Source of the DNA: Ophiosphaerella korrae
Lineage: Eukaryota; Ascomycota; Dothideomycetes; Pleosporales; Phaeosphaeriaceae
Reading direction: 5' to 3'
NCBI GenBank assembly: GCA_028456385.1
Contig: JALNQF010000036.1
Span: 124,001-188,000, forward strand
Length of the DNA: 64,000 nt
Made by a program: the position numbers and the translations under genes. How positions within the stretch are numbered: the stretch's first letter is position 1; every line of letters starts with the position of its first letter. Under the pieces are notes generated by a model that worked only from the letters and a program-made list of their open reading frames with translations, did not search any database and was not told the origin of the DNA. Below are positions 32,279 through 43,572 of this stretch, piece after piece.

Positions 32279-33157
32279 GGTAAACTAATACACCGTAAAA
32301 AAACTGGTTGGTCATACAACGACTTTGTGGCAAGCATGGCAGCGGAGAGCTAGGCTTACTGTATTTAGTGACACAACAAAACAGAGTTAGAATGCTGTGA
32401 TCAAGGTAGAGGCAGGCTCATTCAAGAGGTGCCATATATAAATTTTCACTCTCAAAGCTTAAAGTAATTACCGAAAGACGAAAGAGATGTATAGTGTAGT
32501 GAGAGGGAGGCAACACAACGAGTTGTCAAGGGACCGAAGAAAAATGATTTGTTTCAATTCTCGACCAGCAGGTACACCAGAGGAAAAAGTACGAATGAGT
32601 TATTTTTCTCCAACAGTCATGCGTGAATAAGAGCTCATATACCAACCAAAGCTCAATAGGTAAGCCGAGCGTGGGACTAAGCGAATGGCGGTGTGGGGTT
32701 CAGCCTGAACGGGGAACTTCTGACGCGCGGAGCCGGTTACACGGTCCGAAATGCCATGAGCCAACAGAAATGTAATGTAAAGAACCTGTAAGGGGGAGTA
32801 CCAATATGGCGGCCCCGATATTCCGCTGTTGTACAATTGTAACATTGTGTGAATTGCGTTATTTGGCGTTCGCTACCGGACTTGTAGAAAATTGATTGAT
32901 TCATATTTTGCCGCGAATTTATCAATATCAAGGCGGGTGTCCAATCGAATCCGGAGGGCCGAGCGTGCTAGCGGCAGCCTTGTAGATAGGACTGGTTCCT
33001 AGAAAGATTTAACTGTCAATCTGGCTGCAAGGCCTCAGCATGTCTTACTATGTACTCGGTCAGAAAAGAGATAATTCACAATCGATTGTATTCTACGCTT
33101 GTTATATTCGCACCCAGAACTCTTCCGCCCAAACAGTGCGACTCAACATTCAAAAGT
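32279..33157. promoter_or_regulatory. Upstream region of the GH94 gene and 3' flank of the WD40 gene
   Basis: The GH94 promoter must lie in the left part of this stretch; no specific sites could be assigned. Short frames at 32600-32931 and 33040-33228 have no protein features. Confidence 0.35.
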
Positions 33158-34228
33158 CTAGCTCCTCTTCGTCCGTAGAGCATGTGCCCCACCCTCTCTC
33201 GGACCCCCTTTACTTAAGACCTTGCTGATTTTGACATACTTACCTATCTCGGGAAACTTAGGTTTCGGGGTTTTCGGTATCTTTTCTTCGGGCTCTTTCT
33301 CCCACCAGGACGGGTACGCTGCAACACTCATACGACAAAATCGCACTTTTGCATCATTATCAACACAGAGGTAGAAGTCACGTCCATTTCCATTACGTGA
33401 GAAGCCATAAAACCCGGATCCGATATAAGTACTTTCCACGCCCTTGGGACGAATGAATACCTCCTTGGAGTTGGTTCGCGTATCGTATGCGAGCTTTGTG
33501 CCCTCGGAGAATTCGAGTGCCAATAATTTGCCATTTTGCATCCAATTGATAGTGTCAATGGATATCATGGATGATCCGTCTTTGTCGTCCTTGATCGCAA
33601 AATGCTGTACTATCGTACCGTAGAGACCATCAAACGGGCGCCATACGTATGCATGATTCCCTACACAGAAGGCAACCTGGTCGCCTGTAGGGTGCCAGGC
33701 AAAATGACGACACCATTCTCTCATTTTCTCCTGGAAGGTACAAATCTTTTGGCCATTGCTGACGTCGTGCAGTTGGATGCTTAAGCCATTATTGTAACTC
33801 CAAATGATGTGTTTCGAGTCTGGTGTGAATGCTCCAGCCTGGCTCTGCCCTCCCGAATCATCCGAGGCCCATTCCAGCTCGCCGGTGGACGTAGAATACA
33901 TGTGCAAGGTCCCATCCCAGGATATAGATGCAACATGCTGGTGGTTTGGACTAATAGCAGACCACATGATAGCATCTGTGTGCCCGTGTAGACAGTGTAG
34001 CTCTTTCCCTTGGTGTATGTCGTACAGTGTGAGTTGTGGAAGGCTATCCGGCTCGCGCATGCTTTGCTGTGTCGACTCATTGTTGCAGTGGCAAAGCAGC
34101 AGTTGCCCATCGTCACTGAACGCTTGAGAATCGAAACTGCCTAGCTGGGCGTTACTGAAGACAGTCTGATGTCGGCGGCGGTGGTTTGCAGCGGCTTGGC
34201 CAAGCGCCTTCTTAAAATCGGCATGCAA
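33158..34228 (-). CDS. WD40-repeat protein, C-terminal part
   Basis: The reading frame of about 356 codons has at least five WD-like blades: H-G-H-T-D-A-I-M-W-S-A-I-S-P, S-W-D-G-T-L-H-M-Y, A-G-A-F-T-P-D-S-K-H-I-I-W-S, F-A-W-H-P-T-G-D-Q-V-A-F and later blades. It ends with a Pro/Lys-rich tail. WD40 propellers are protein-binding scaffolds, and in fungi they often follow NACHT domains. The frame has no ATG near its beginning; the first in-frame ATG is within the first blade. Directly upstream the same frame is crossed by a TAA (34247-34249), with coding-like sequence on its far side. So this is either a 5'-truncated gene or the 3' part of a pseudogene. I keep it as CDS because the frame itself is clean. 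Confidence 0.6.
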   Translation of the reverse strand: MHADFKKALGQAAANHRRRHQTVFSNAQLGSFDSQAFSDDGQLLLCHCNNESTQQSMREPDSLPQLTLYDIHQGKELHCLHGHTDAIMWSAISPNHQHVASISWDGTLHMYSTSTGELEWASDDSGGQSQAGAFTPDSKHIIWSYNNGLSIQLHDVSNGQKICTFQEKMREWCRHFAWHPTGDQVAFCVGNHAYVWRPFDGLYGTIVQHFAIKDDKDGSSMISIDTINWMQNGKLLALEFSEGTKLAYDTRTNSKEVFIRPKGVESTYIGSGFYGFSRNGNGRDFYLCVDNDAKVRFCRMSVAAYPSWWEKEPEEKIPKTPKPKFPEIGKYVKISKVLSKGGPREGGAHALRTKRS

Positions 34229-34246
34229 GGTCGTTGTTTGGAAAAA

Positions 34247-34714
34247 TTATTTCGTCCATTCGTGTTCGGAGATGAGCTCTGGGAGTATAGCATTGACGGC
34301 TTTGCTCGCAAAAGCAGCTGTATCAATTGGTTCTTCTTCGTCAAGAAGGCGACCGTGCTGATCTAGGTCCCATAGGGTAGCTCGTTTTTCGAGGCAGAGC
34401 CTGAAAGCTCAGGATGACGTCGAAGTAACGGGTTGGTGGGAACACAGACATATGATTAGTCCTTAGCCTTCGCGTAAATACATAGGAAAATGTGAACAAT
34501 AGTTGTCATGGAAGGTCTGTCGGGCATGACTAGAATTGCCACGACCGTCTATATGAAAGAATGTATGAGCTGAAACGAAACGTGATTCCCATAGAGCGCT
34601 GAGCACCCGTCGAAATGCATCCGTTAAGAGAACAAGTACAGAGGATGCTACAGCGGGATTACGCCAGATAGGCTCATCGTTTCCTATACCGAGTAAACTG
34701 AAGTCGCGAGGCAA
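34247..34714 (-). pseudogene. Broken upstream exons of the WD40 gene
   Basis: In the same frame as the WD40 stretch, 34250-34366 reads D-L-D-Q-H-G-R-L-L-D-E-E-E-P-I-D-T-A-A-F and runs into the TAA at 34247-34249. Further up, 34463-34714 reads D-F-S-L-L-G-I-G-N-D-E-P-I-W with good protein character and also stays in that frame. TAA and TGA codons lie between and before these pieces. They look like the decayed N-terminal part of the WD40 protein. The domain is not recognised. Confidence 0.4.
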
Positions 34715-35694
34715 CTCATGATCACCAAGTTCAGGTCACATTACTCTGGGGCATTGCCTTTGTCTAGCAGCTATTCATCATGCGATGTACGGATATGCTC
34801 CGGCTGCAAGACCCACAGCCAAAGTCCGGGGACTATGATTGTGATATGCCCGTGGTCACAGAAATGAACGACCGCGTATCAAACAATGAAAGCTAATGGA
34901 GCTGCAGGTAACTACTGCTGATGCTTTTATGAAATGAATCGGGAAATACGCTCTGCAAAGGTCAGTGGCTATGGCAGGCTGCATCACTTTACAGCCTCCA
35001 AACAGTGGCTGCAATGCGTCTCATTACTTCGAACGTGAGAGTTAGAACTAGGAAGGGACTGAAATCTTCGGCCCTCTCGTAGAGAACAACATTACAATAA
35101 AAGGCTTCGAGGTGACGCGGAGGGATGTGGTTGAGTGAGTAAAGGGGATGATGGCTCAGGAATAAGCCGTATATTTAGCGTCACGCTAACGATGTATTTA
35201 GACTAGTGTCAACACCCCGCAGCGATGTGTCAACACCACGAAGTGGAATACCAGGAGCACAAAGGTAGCACAGAAGGATAATGAATAAGCCTCAAGGGCT
35301 TAGTTAGGACTATCTAATATTCTGATAGGCTTATAGAAAGCTAAAGAGCTCAATATCCCTCCCAAACCACCCAACGAGGGCGTCACATTCGAAGAGCTGC
35401 AACGTGGATTGCAACAAACGGTCGCGCCTCCACTGCAACTGAACAATAGACTTATCAGGTTGCAGGTAGCTTCTCCACATTTTCACTGGTGACGTCAAAC
35501 CGCTCATGCAGCCAAGACAAACAGGAGCTTGAGAATATGAAAACCGGTTACTGCGTTCACAGAATTCCCCTTGGTATCACCTTTCGCATCCTTTAAAGTC
35601 CTTGTATTAACCCCTAATTTACTAAGCTATCCCACTTTATAAAGTTTATCCGCACCTAATATTATCATTCCAATAGCTAACCATTTCAACAACC
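34715..35694. other. Intergenic region
   Basis: About 1 kb with no supported gene. The right part is the promoter of the SMP-C2 gene; CT-rich and AT-rich tracts occur just before its start. Confidence 0.4.
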
Positions 35695-37314
35695 ATGTCG
35701 TCCCTCATCGATACCTTGACTGCATCTGGAGGCACCGAACAAGCAGGTCGGTCTTCTCATTCAAACTAAAGTGCCTAACTTATAAATATTGGCAGGATTC
35801 TTGAACGACATTGTGGAGCAATTATGGCCCAACATCCAGGTTGCCGGGGCCAATATGATCAAAGACATAGTAGAGCCCATCCTTGCTTCGACACTTCCTG
35901 GCCCTCTCGCCAATCTCAGATTCGTCAAAATTGACCTTGGTCATGTACCCATGCGATTCAGCGATGTAGACGTTCACAAGACAGCAAATAAGGGCATCAA
36001 ACTTGATATGGACTTGGACTGGGAAGGCGTATGTGACATTGAGTTGGATGGTAAAATGGTTCCTAAAATTGTAAACTTCCCCCCTCCAGCAAATTGCATG
36101 GTCTGAAATATACTAAAGTGCTATTATTATAGGGTATCGAGAAAGCGCAACTAAAGGGTAGACTTAGCATCTTACTCTGTCCTCTGACAAACATCATTCC
36201 CCTGGTAAGAGCCATTGCTAGCTGAAAATTAATAATTGATATTAAATAACACCACAAACAGATCGGAGCAGTACAAGTCGCCTTCATCAATCCACCAACT
36301 CTGAAACTGGACTTCACCGACGCTGCTAATATTGCTGACTGTTTTTTGATCGAGAAGACTGTTCGCAATACTATTCTCGGCATAATCGCAGGCATGGCTG
36401 TTCTTCCCAATCGCTTCCTCGTCAAACTCGACGCCAATAACGACTATTTCAAGACCTACATTCCTCATCATGGCATTCTCCGTTTGACCATCGAGAAGGC
36501 GAGCGGAGTAGCAGGCCCAAAGAAGGGCGGTGTTTCCAAGTTTATCTCTAAGATCGTTAAGGATGTGCCTGACTGCTACGTCAATGTTAACGTTGGTGCC
36601 GAGTCTGAGTGGAAGACTAGTGTCCAAAAAAATAGCCACGACCCAGAGTGGAACGAAACGCACGACTTTCTGGTCACTGACTATGATCAGGGCATCAGTC
36701 TCGATGTGAAAGACAGCGATGTCACCAGTGATGACGATATAGGACTCGCCTACACCACCATCAAGAACATCCTACTGGACGGAGGCTCACAACAGCTAAA
36801 GTTGACACATAAAGGAGAGCCCGTTGGCACCACATTGACTGTGCACGCCAAATTCTACAACTTCGTTGCTGAATCGAACCTCTTGACTGCAGAGAACAAT
36901 CAAAGCCAACAACAAGATTCAATAGTTGGTCTAGCCACGATCCTAATTGCCAGCGTCCTCGGCCTCCAGGGTCAACGCGATGAGCTCAATCCTAGCGTTA
37001 AGATAACATGGGGTGACAAGACGTTCACGACCGTCGCTAAGACGTACACTCCTGGAACAGACATCTTCAGCCCATCTTTTGACCAGGCATTCCGTATTCC
37101 ATTGACCGCAGATTTGCTTGCTAGCCCAGGAGCTTTCAAGATCTCATTGATGAACAAGAAGGACGAGACAGGCAGCGTAGAAGTGCCATTTCAGCACGTG
37201 TTGGGCGCTCCGGACATGGCAAAGGAAGAGAGCTTCGATGTTGGCTCTGGCGCATCCGTGAGGGCAAGGATCTTTGTGCATGGAATCAAACATGCAGAGC
37301 TAGCTGTAAGGTGA
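35695..37314 (+). CDS. SMP- and C2-domain protein (tricalbin/E-Syt-like)
   Basis: I read four exons: 35695-35746, 35796-36070, 36133-36204 and 36262-37314. Introns are GT-AG and phases agree, giving 483 residues. The N-terminal half is an SMP lipid-transfer domain: I-V-E-Q-L-W-P-N-I near residue 22, I-L-A-S-T-L-P-G-P, D-L-D-W-E-G, and then L-L-C-P-L-T and V-A-F-I-N-P-P. The C2 domain follows from about residue 258 (G-I-L-R-L-T-I-E-K-A) with H-D-P-E-W-N-E-T and D-V-K-D-S-D loops that could bind calcium. A second, weaker C2-like half ends the protein. Tricalbins tether ER to plasma membrane, but here there is no N-terminal membrane hairpin and the protein is half the usual size. It may be a soluble or peripherally bound relative. 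Confidence 0.85.
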
Positions 37315-37459
37315 GGAACGAAGTCAGCATTTGGTACGACTTCCTATAGGGCTGATGGTAATGGCCGAGATGAAGCAACATGTGAACATGAAGGGATGGC
37401 AATATGGTAACAGCATGTGGATATGACTGTTTGATCTAGGTTTGATAGGTTACTCTATA

Positions 37460-38003
37460 CATCTTAACTTATCCAGCACTTCCCTCTCAAATACCTCTGC
37501 GGCAATGCCCAATCCCCGAAGACTCACCAACTTTGTGGCCTGCACATAATCCTGTACTTCTCCCACCCCATACCAATCCCTCTTGATTAACTTCTTGATC
37601 AACACAGCAGAATCAAAGATGAAATCATGTTCTCCATCGCGTTTTTGTCAATAGCTCTTATTTTGGCATCATAGTCCCTTCTCCCAAGTCTTCAAGCGCA
37701 CATAACATGCCTAACCGCATAAATCAAGATATCACAGCCTCCAACCTTTTAGCTTTGTCAGTTTACATCTTTACACTAGCTCACACATAACTTACCTTCT
37801 TCCCCTCAACCAATTCTCGCGTCTATCAACGCGTTCTAAGGGCCTTGCTCATATTTCTCATCGAGCCAGTTCTGCAATCGTACTTTCTGTTCTTTTACGT
37901 TGTTGTCGCGTTTGGGCTTGCTGGGCTGGGTAGGTTTTGAGGATGGTGCGGCCGAGGGCAGATCGAGCTTGATGGTGATGAGCATATGTGTTGTGATTGA
38001 CAT
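37460..38003 (-). pseudogene. Hypothetical gene with frame breaks
   Basis: Reverse-strand sense starts at an ATG near 38003 (M-S-I-T-T-H-M-L-I-T-I-K-L-D-L) and runs through V-R-L-Q-N-W-L-D-E-K-Y to a TAG. It reappears in another frame across a GTAAGT...TAAAAG intron (G-G-C-D-I-L-I-Y-A-V-R-H). It then appears in two further frames: D-Y-D-A-K-I-R-A-I-D-K-N, and D-F-I-F-D-S-A-V-L-I-K-K-L-I-K-R-D-W-Y-G-V-G to a stop near 37460. Each segment is protein-like and in the right order, so I infer a former gene with at least two frameshifts. No family is recognised. Confidence 0.4.
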
Positions 38004-38934
38004 GTTGGCCTGGTGGTATTAGTGCTTATGAGATATGATGGAGGGGAAGTGTCACACACTTGGATTTGCGTCATCTTGATTGCAGCAAATGTGTATGCTG
38101 TGGTGGGTATGTGATGAGTGTCAGGGAGCAGTTGTGTGCGCAAGTAATCAAATAGTCAAGCTAGTCTATTGACGTGTTGGATTCGTATTGTGTTGATAGA
38201 AACGATAATAGTACGTCTCCTTCAATTGAAGTTCCGAACCTGAGCAAATCTCCGCGCACATTATATAAACGCACACGCATTTGCGCATCTGCGCATCGCC
38301 ACACGCTAACATGTTGCCAACAGGTGCGTTTCTGGGGCTTCACCTAATTATGGTGAATGTGTTCAGGAGCCGTACACTCAAGCCAACATGTTTCGGGCGA
38401 GTGGGGAACGACCACTCACGGATACGTCCGGGTGCGCGATCGCGAAACTATAACCAGCGGGGTATGACAGATTGGCGGAATGCTGTGGCGATGATGCTGA
38501 TGTGTTTTAGGTGAAGTACACGTGCATATGTAGCGGGGGGCAGGTCACCTAATTTGTATTAGCGTAGAGGACCGGTGAACATGTCAGAACCGGATCACGC
38601 GGAATGAAAAGATAAGGGGAAAATGGTGAATGTAATGTTGAGTGGAAGAGATTATAAATTTTTTGCTTTGGTAATTTAGATATTCTAGTACGGGACGCGC
38701 AGGCGTCAACATCTGATCATTACTCTAGGGCCTGCTCCTGGCGGCGGATCCTACCTGAGATGCACATATTGCCCCCAAACGCATTGAAGGGATGATACAT
38801 TACATGAAATAGTAAACTGAAACATTATACATTATACATTAAGCGCGCCCGGTGCAATGACGTTGCACACATTTCAATCGTAATTTTTTTTCCCAGCAGT
38901 AGTGGTTTGTGTCTCAAGATGAAGTATCGAGCCA
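38004..38934. other. Intergenic region
   Basis: No gene is supported. A forward frame at 38281-38514 lacks features. A short GCGCATCTGCGCATC word repeat lies near 38284, and a duplicated ACATTATACATTATACATT lies near 38821. Confidence 0.45.
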
Positions 38935-40342
38935 CTAACTGGAGGCATCGTTCAACGAGCCATTTTCAAGGTGTGTAACGCCGGTAGGAGACAGATCATC
39001 ATGAACAATCGATTGGACGAATTGTGTCCACGATTCCGTATCTTTTATAATGTCCTGGATTGAGGCTTTGTGGTTGACGTGGTAGTCCTTGCGAGGCACG
39101 GGAGGTGCAGGTCTTTCCCGAGCAACTTTTTTCACCGCAAGATCGTATGCCTTTTGCGCCAGCGCTGCAGCATCGTCGTTAGCCGTAAAGAATTCGAGTG
39201 CGTCCTGAAGTTGCAAGGTATTGCTACTATCAGGGTAGCCTTCTACGCGCCCAGTTGTCTTCGAGTTCCATCCAAAACCAATGAACTTGCGGTTCTTGCT
39301 TTCAAGAATCCTTGCCCATTCGTTGCAGATGACCGATCGTTGAAGTAAGGAAAAAATGACCTTGCTATGATTCCAATCAAGCATGGTCTTGCCTTCCTGA
39401 TCGAAGTGATTGGCAATATGATTGCACCGCTCCGTCCAGTTATTGCTGAAGTGATAACAGAATCCACAACCCCAGCCTGTTCGAGATATACGCGGCCTCC
39501 TGGCCTCTTGGACATGCTTTTTCTCGGTACATTTGGTGTTTGTGTAACAAGCGGAGCAATCATGCCTTTCAATATGGTGCTTGACGAAGTCCTTGTCCAG
39601 GAAGTACTTCGCACAGCAGAGGTCGCACTGAAATTCTTCTGTTCTTTCTTGGTAGGTCTCCTCGTGACGCTTCCAGTCAGCTTTCCCCCGGAACGACTCT
39701 CCACAGATGGTGCAAAAGTACTTCTGTACTGCATTGGCAGGTCGAGCTCTTGGCTTGCGAGATTCGCACGTCTTGTAATAATCCTTGGCAGGTACTCTCG
39801 GTGCAATGCGCTTCTTTGGTGTTTGCAGATATACTGCATCGCTAGGACTTGGAGCAAGAGATGAATGTGGCGAAGAATTGGCCGTCAAGGTATTCTCAGC
39901 CTGGGAACGGTAGTAGCTCCTGGAAATGTTGGAGATGTTGGATATGGAAGAATCAGTAGAGACTGTGGACACTCTATTTTGGAATTGGGAGAAACTGCTG
40001 TTGTCGGATGACCGAGCATGGGAGGAAATGGATGAATGTGTCGAGGCGGACCAGTGAGGTTGGTAGAAAGGCTGTTGGTATCCTGTATTGGTGGTCGACC
40101 AAGAGTCTAATGATTGGTTGTGATGTTCTATGTCAACTGTCAGCGTCGTGTGACAATAGGCTTTCGTTGGTGTCAGTCAACTTACCCACTGGGCTGTTGC
40201 CGAATGATGTCGACTGGCTCTGTATGATCTCCGGGTACTGCCTGTCAAAATACGACTCGTGCATGCTGAAGTCCAAGCCAGTATCTGGGACATCGAGATA
40301 CGGAAAAGGCGAACCCGCGCCAGTAGCTTGGTAGCCGTTCAT
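38935..40342 (-). CDS. C2H2 zinc-finger protein, probable transcription factor
   Basis: Exon 1 is 40342-40186 and exon 2 is 40136-38935, joined across a 49-base intron GTAAGT...CTGACAG, giving 452 residues. The N-terminal 170 residues are rich in Ser, Gln, Asn and Tyr and low in order, as in fungal activators. Two adjoining finger units follow: C-T-I-C with H-E-E-T-Y, then C-D-L-C with H-H-I-E-R-H. A Cys-His-rich stretch comes next (H-D-C-S-A-C-Y, then C-G-F-C-Y-H-F with C-N-H-I-A-N-H). The C-terminal half has a helical region (W-N-H-S-K-V-I-F-S-L-L-Q-R-S) seen in many fungal C2H2 proteins. Target genes are unknown. The neighbours (SMP-C2 and BCS1-like genes) give no pathway hint. Confidence 0.82.
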
Positions 40343-41029
40343 GCTGCAATTAAGATATTATAACACAAACACAGAAAGAAAATTGCGAAACAAACGCAAA
40401 CCCTCGTCGCATCCGAGGGATGAAAGAATGCATGACTTCCCAGTGATAATAAAATATGGGAAGAGCCGCAGGGGCAATGAGGGACTGTCTCAAAGTAGTT
40501 AGCGCCTTGTTTGCTTCACCTAAAACAGTGGCTTGTCGGCTCTCAGGCGATGTGGCAGCACTGATTGGTTGTGGCACCGCTGCGGTGGGCGGAAACAGTT
40601 TGCGTTTCCATTTCAGGCGCAGCAGTTCACTTGCAATCGAAGAGATGGTGGAGGACACGAGCGCAAGGGCAGCAAGTGGTGAGACTCAACAGGGCTGAAA
40701 CACAATCTGACCAGGGCTGCAAGGCAACCACTCGCCAAGACGCATGGTTCGGCGATGACGTTGTGCTCGTCGTTGACGTGTTCGGATTACCCGCCACCTG
40801 TCCAGACCACGAACTATTCATCAAGACTCCAATACCCTACTGCTACGCTAAAACGAGATTTGCAATTTACCGCGGCCGCAATCGTCCTCCAGTCTCGGCG
40901 AACGGCCGATCATAACGAGTCTCCATCGTGTCGTGTCCGCCCAGTAACCCTGCATCAGGTCCGCTTAGTAATCTGCATCAGGTCCACCTCACTGTGCGAA
41001 ACAACGCTGGCAGACGTCTCACTGCCTGC
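40343..41029. promoter_or_regulatory. Promoter of the C2H2 gene and 3' flank of the AAA gene
   Basis: The forward open frames across this stretch have no protein features, and I read them as chance in GC-richer DNA. A near-duplicate GTAA(C/T)CTGCATCAGGTCC word occurs at 40946 and 40970. Confidence 0.4.
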
Positions 41030-42861
41030 TCAAGCACTGGTTGGCTCAGCCTTGTCGCTGTTTTGGCTCACCCAGGTGTCAATTTCGTGCAGCGCTCCGA
41101 GCGGATCGCTGCGGCAATCCTGGAGGAAGTTTTGCACCTGTGCAGGCGTGAACGTATCTGCTGGTATTTTGTCTGCAAATGTTTGTGCGAACTGTTCAAT
41201 TTCAGCCATGGTAAAGGTCGCGTCATGTGCGAGGGCGGATCGTCCAATGAGGCGCATGAAGATACTTTTTCCAGCTGATTTATTCATATTGCCGAAGTAG
41301 ATCTTCTTGTCAACTCGACCGGGCCTGGTGAGTGCTGCATCCAGAGCTTCTGGTTTGTTGGAAGTCATGATTAGCAAACGCCCCTCTTGGGTCGCATTGC
41401 CATCAATAGCATTGAGTAACCCGCTAAGCGTCACTGTCTTGTTGCGTGGCATAGGTGGTGGAGGTGGTCGACCAGGCATCATGAAAGAAGTCACTTCCGG
41501 TGTGGATTGGCTTTCCAATGATACCTTCGGCTTGGATTGTTGTTCGCGGCCAATACCAGCAGAATCTATGTCTTCAATGACTACCACACACTTCCGCGGC
41601 AGGCTCAGGAAAAGTTGATGGAGATCCGCGTCGCCAATTTCACCAGATGCGAGGTTGATCCGGACAGGAAATGTCAGTGACTAGAGTTTCTCAGTTGATG
41701 TAAGTACTCACATGATATATATCGCACTGTAGATGTCCAGCAAGTGCCGCACTAAAACTCGATTTGCCCGTACCTGGGGGGCCATGAAAGAGGTATCCAC
41801 GTCGATAAGGGATGCCACAATCCGCAAAGTACTGCCGTCTTTATTGAAGTCAGCAAGTTTCTTCTAGCAGCCCGGACGACTCCCGGGCGCTTCGTAGCTT
41901 GTGTTTTATACTTACGACTTCTCGCTGTAGTAGTATTTAGCATCTTTGATTATATCAGATTTGATATCATCATTCATATCAATTGTATCTAGCTTGCGTA
42001 TTGGTTTTGATATCGACTGCCAAGTTGAACTATGGGAGTCGTGGCCAGACCCAGCGAAGTAGACTGTTGTTGTTCCTGTGGAATTTTTGAGCTTGAATTC
42101 GTGGCAGAGCTCGGCAAACTTTCGGAGCGGCGTGATACTCCATCCAAGGGTGATGATTGTTAGGCCGTTCAGAAACTCTACCTCATCTGATAGGGCTCCT
42201 GACATAGCAAGCTTCCGGTAGTTGCCGTGACTGTCGTTCCGCGTAAATAAAAATGGGCGAAAGCCAACCCTGGCAACTTTAGCATAGTTCATGAGCATAG
42301 ATCTCCGATCCTCACGCAGTGGATGAACTTAGGATAGACATTCAAAACTTACCAAAACAAGCGAGTTCCCAGAGGTGGCAAAGAAACAACTCCCCCCTTT
42401 AGGTACTCAGTATTAGGTATTGGAGGAAGAGGAGGAATCTTGTAGCGCAGGCCTCGAGGCGGATGGCTATAATAGTGAGTTTCTGTACTCCCAGTTACAA
42501 GCATGGCGCTGCTGGTGCGGCTTTTACGTATGATTTCTGCTGACATCCATGCTAGAATCTCTCGAGCAATAGGATCGTTGTCAGGCACTGCGATTTGTAC
42601 TGTACAAGCCCATAGAAAGAAATTCTTCAAGACACCGTACGCGGGCCTAAATGCACGATACAGGCCGATGAGCGTCAGGACTTTCTCGAGATCGCCTGTG
42701 TTACTTGGGTGAAGCCGGTACAACATGCGCTGAAATACTTCAAATATCGGGGAAGATTTAGAAACTGTTGTTTTAAGGGAGTATGGGACAACCCCAGGGG
42801 TATCAAGTGGCTCGGACCACAGTTGATTGTTTCCTTCCGCTCTCGCGTCTGGGTGGGCCAT
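41030..42861 (-). CDS. BCS1-like AAA ATPase
   Basis: The protein is an AAA+ ATPase of the BCS1 group, whose founder inserts the Rieske protein into complex III; fungi carry many paralogues of unknown role. Exons are 42861-42353, 42310-41916, 41838-41712 and 41680-41030. Walker A reads G-P-P-G-T-G-K-S-S in exon 3, Walker B reads V-V-V-I-E-D-I-D-S in exon 4, and R-P-G-R-V-D with N-A-I-D-G mark the AAA core. Exons 1-2 hold the BCS1-specific N-terminal region. An in-frame extension to 42927 adds a hydrophobic stretch (I-P-G-L-Y-F-L-F-E-H-F) that could be the membrane anchor. There are two oddities. The exon 1/exon 2 junction fails by one base, giving either a frame change or a stop across the junction. 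The intron between exons 3 and 4 is only 31 nt. The gene may be damaged. Confidence 0.72.
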
Positions 42862-43572
42862 CTTACTGGTGCCGATTTGAACAGCGAAATGTTCAAAGAG
42901 GAAATATAGCCCCGGAATCTGGAGCAAACTTATTCGGTTAGAGCTCCAGTGCTTTGCCTAAGATTTTGTGAGGTTGCTTTGATCATGGCAGTTTCCAGCT
43001 TTTACAAGTTACCTTGATGTGGTTTTCGGTGAGACAAACAAACAAATCGTGGCACCCAGCCTGATCTAGGCAGCCTGTTTTTTATAGACTGAAGACGACA
43101 GGCCCTTAGAAGACAGTAACGAACGAAAAAAAAACTCCCCGCAGCCAAGAAGCGCATGCCCAACGAACTGGAGTGTTGGAGCTACGGTGCAATCAGGCAG
43201 GTAAGTTGAGAGGATGAGTTTGAGCTGGAGCCTGAGGAAGGCGCGCTAGGCCAGATTAGTATAGGCATACCTATTGTACTACCAGCAACAGCCAAGGGAC
43301 CGTTGTTTAGCTCTGAATCTCATGACGATATGGAACATCACAACTTTCCGTGGTGTGTTTGCGTTGTTGCGAGCCCGCTTGAGCCTTGCTCACAGCATCA
43401 CTTACGCAATGAGAGCCAAGTCGTCAACACAACGTCGTCAATACGTCATGGGTTAATAGTTTTACTTCCTCAGTGACTTAAAGGTCATGCATAAATTCAC
43501 TTTTGCCTGCGTTAATAAAAGACTCACAAAATATCACAAAGACTCCATCCAAAAATTCACAATACCACAGCA
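42862..43572. other. Intergenic, divergent promoter region
   Basis: This lies between two genes that point away from each other. The first 100 bases still read as coding for the AAA protein on the reverse strand. A poly-A run is at 43125-43134. No other feature was recognised. Confidence 0.4.

Noticed and set aside
40565..41300. Forward open frames of 116-181 codons
   Set aside because: They overlap the BCS1-like gene 3' end and its flank on the other strand and have no protein features.
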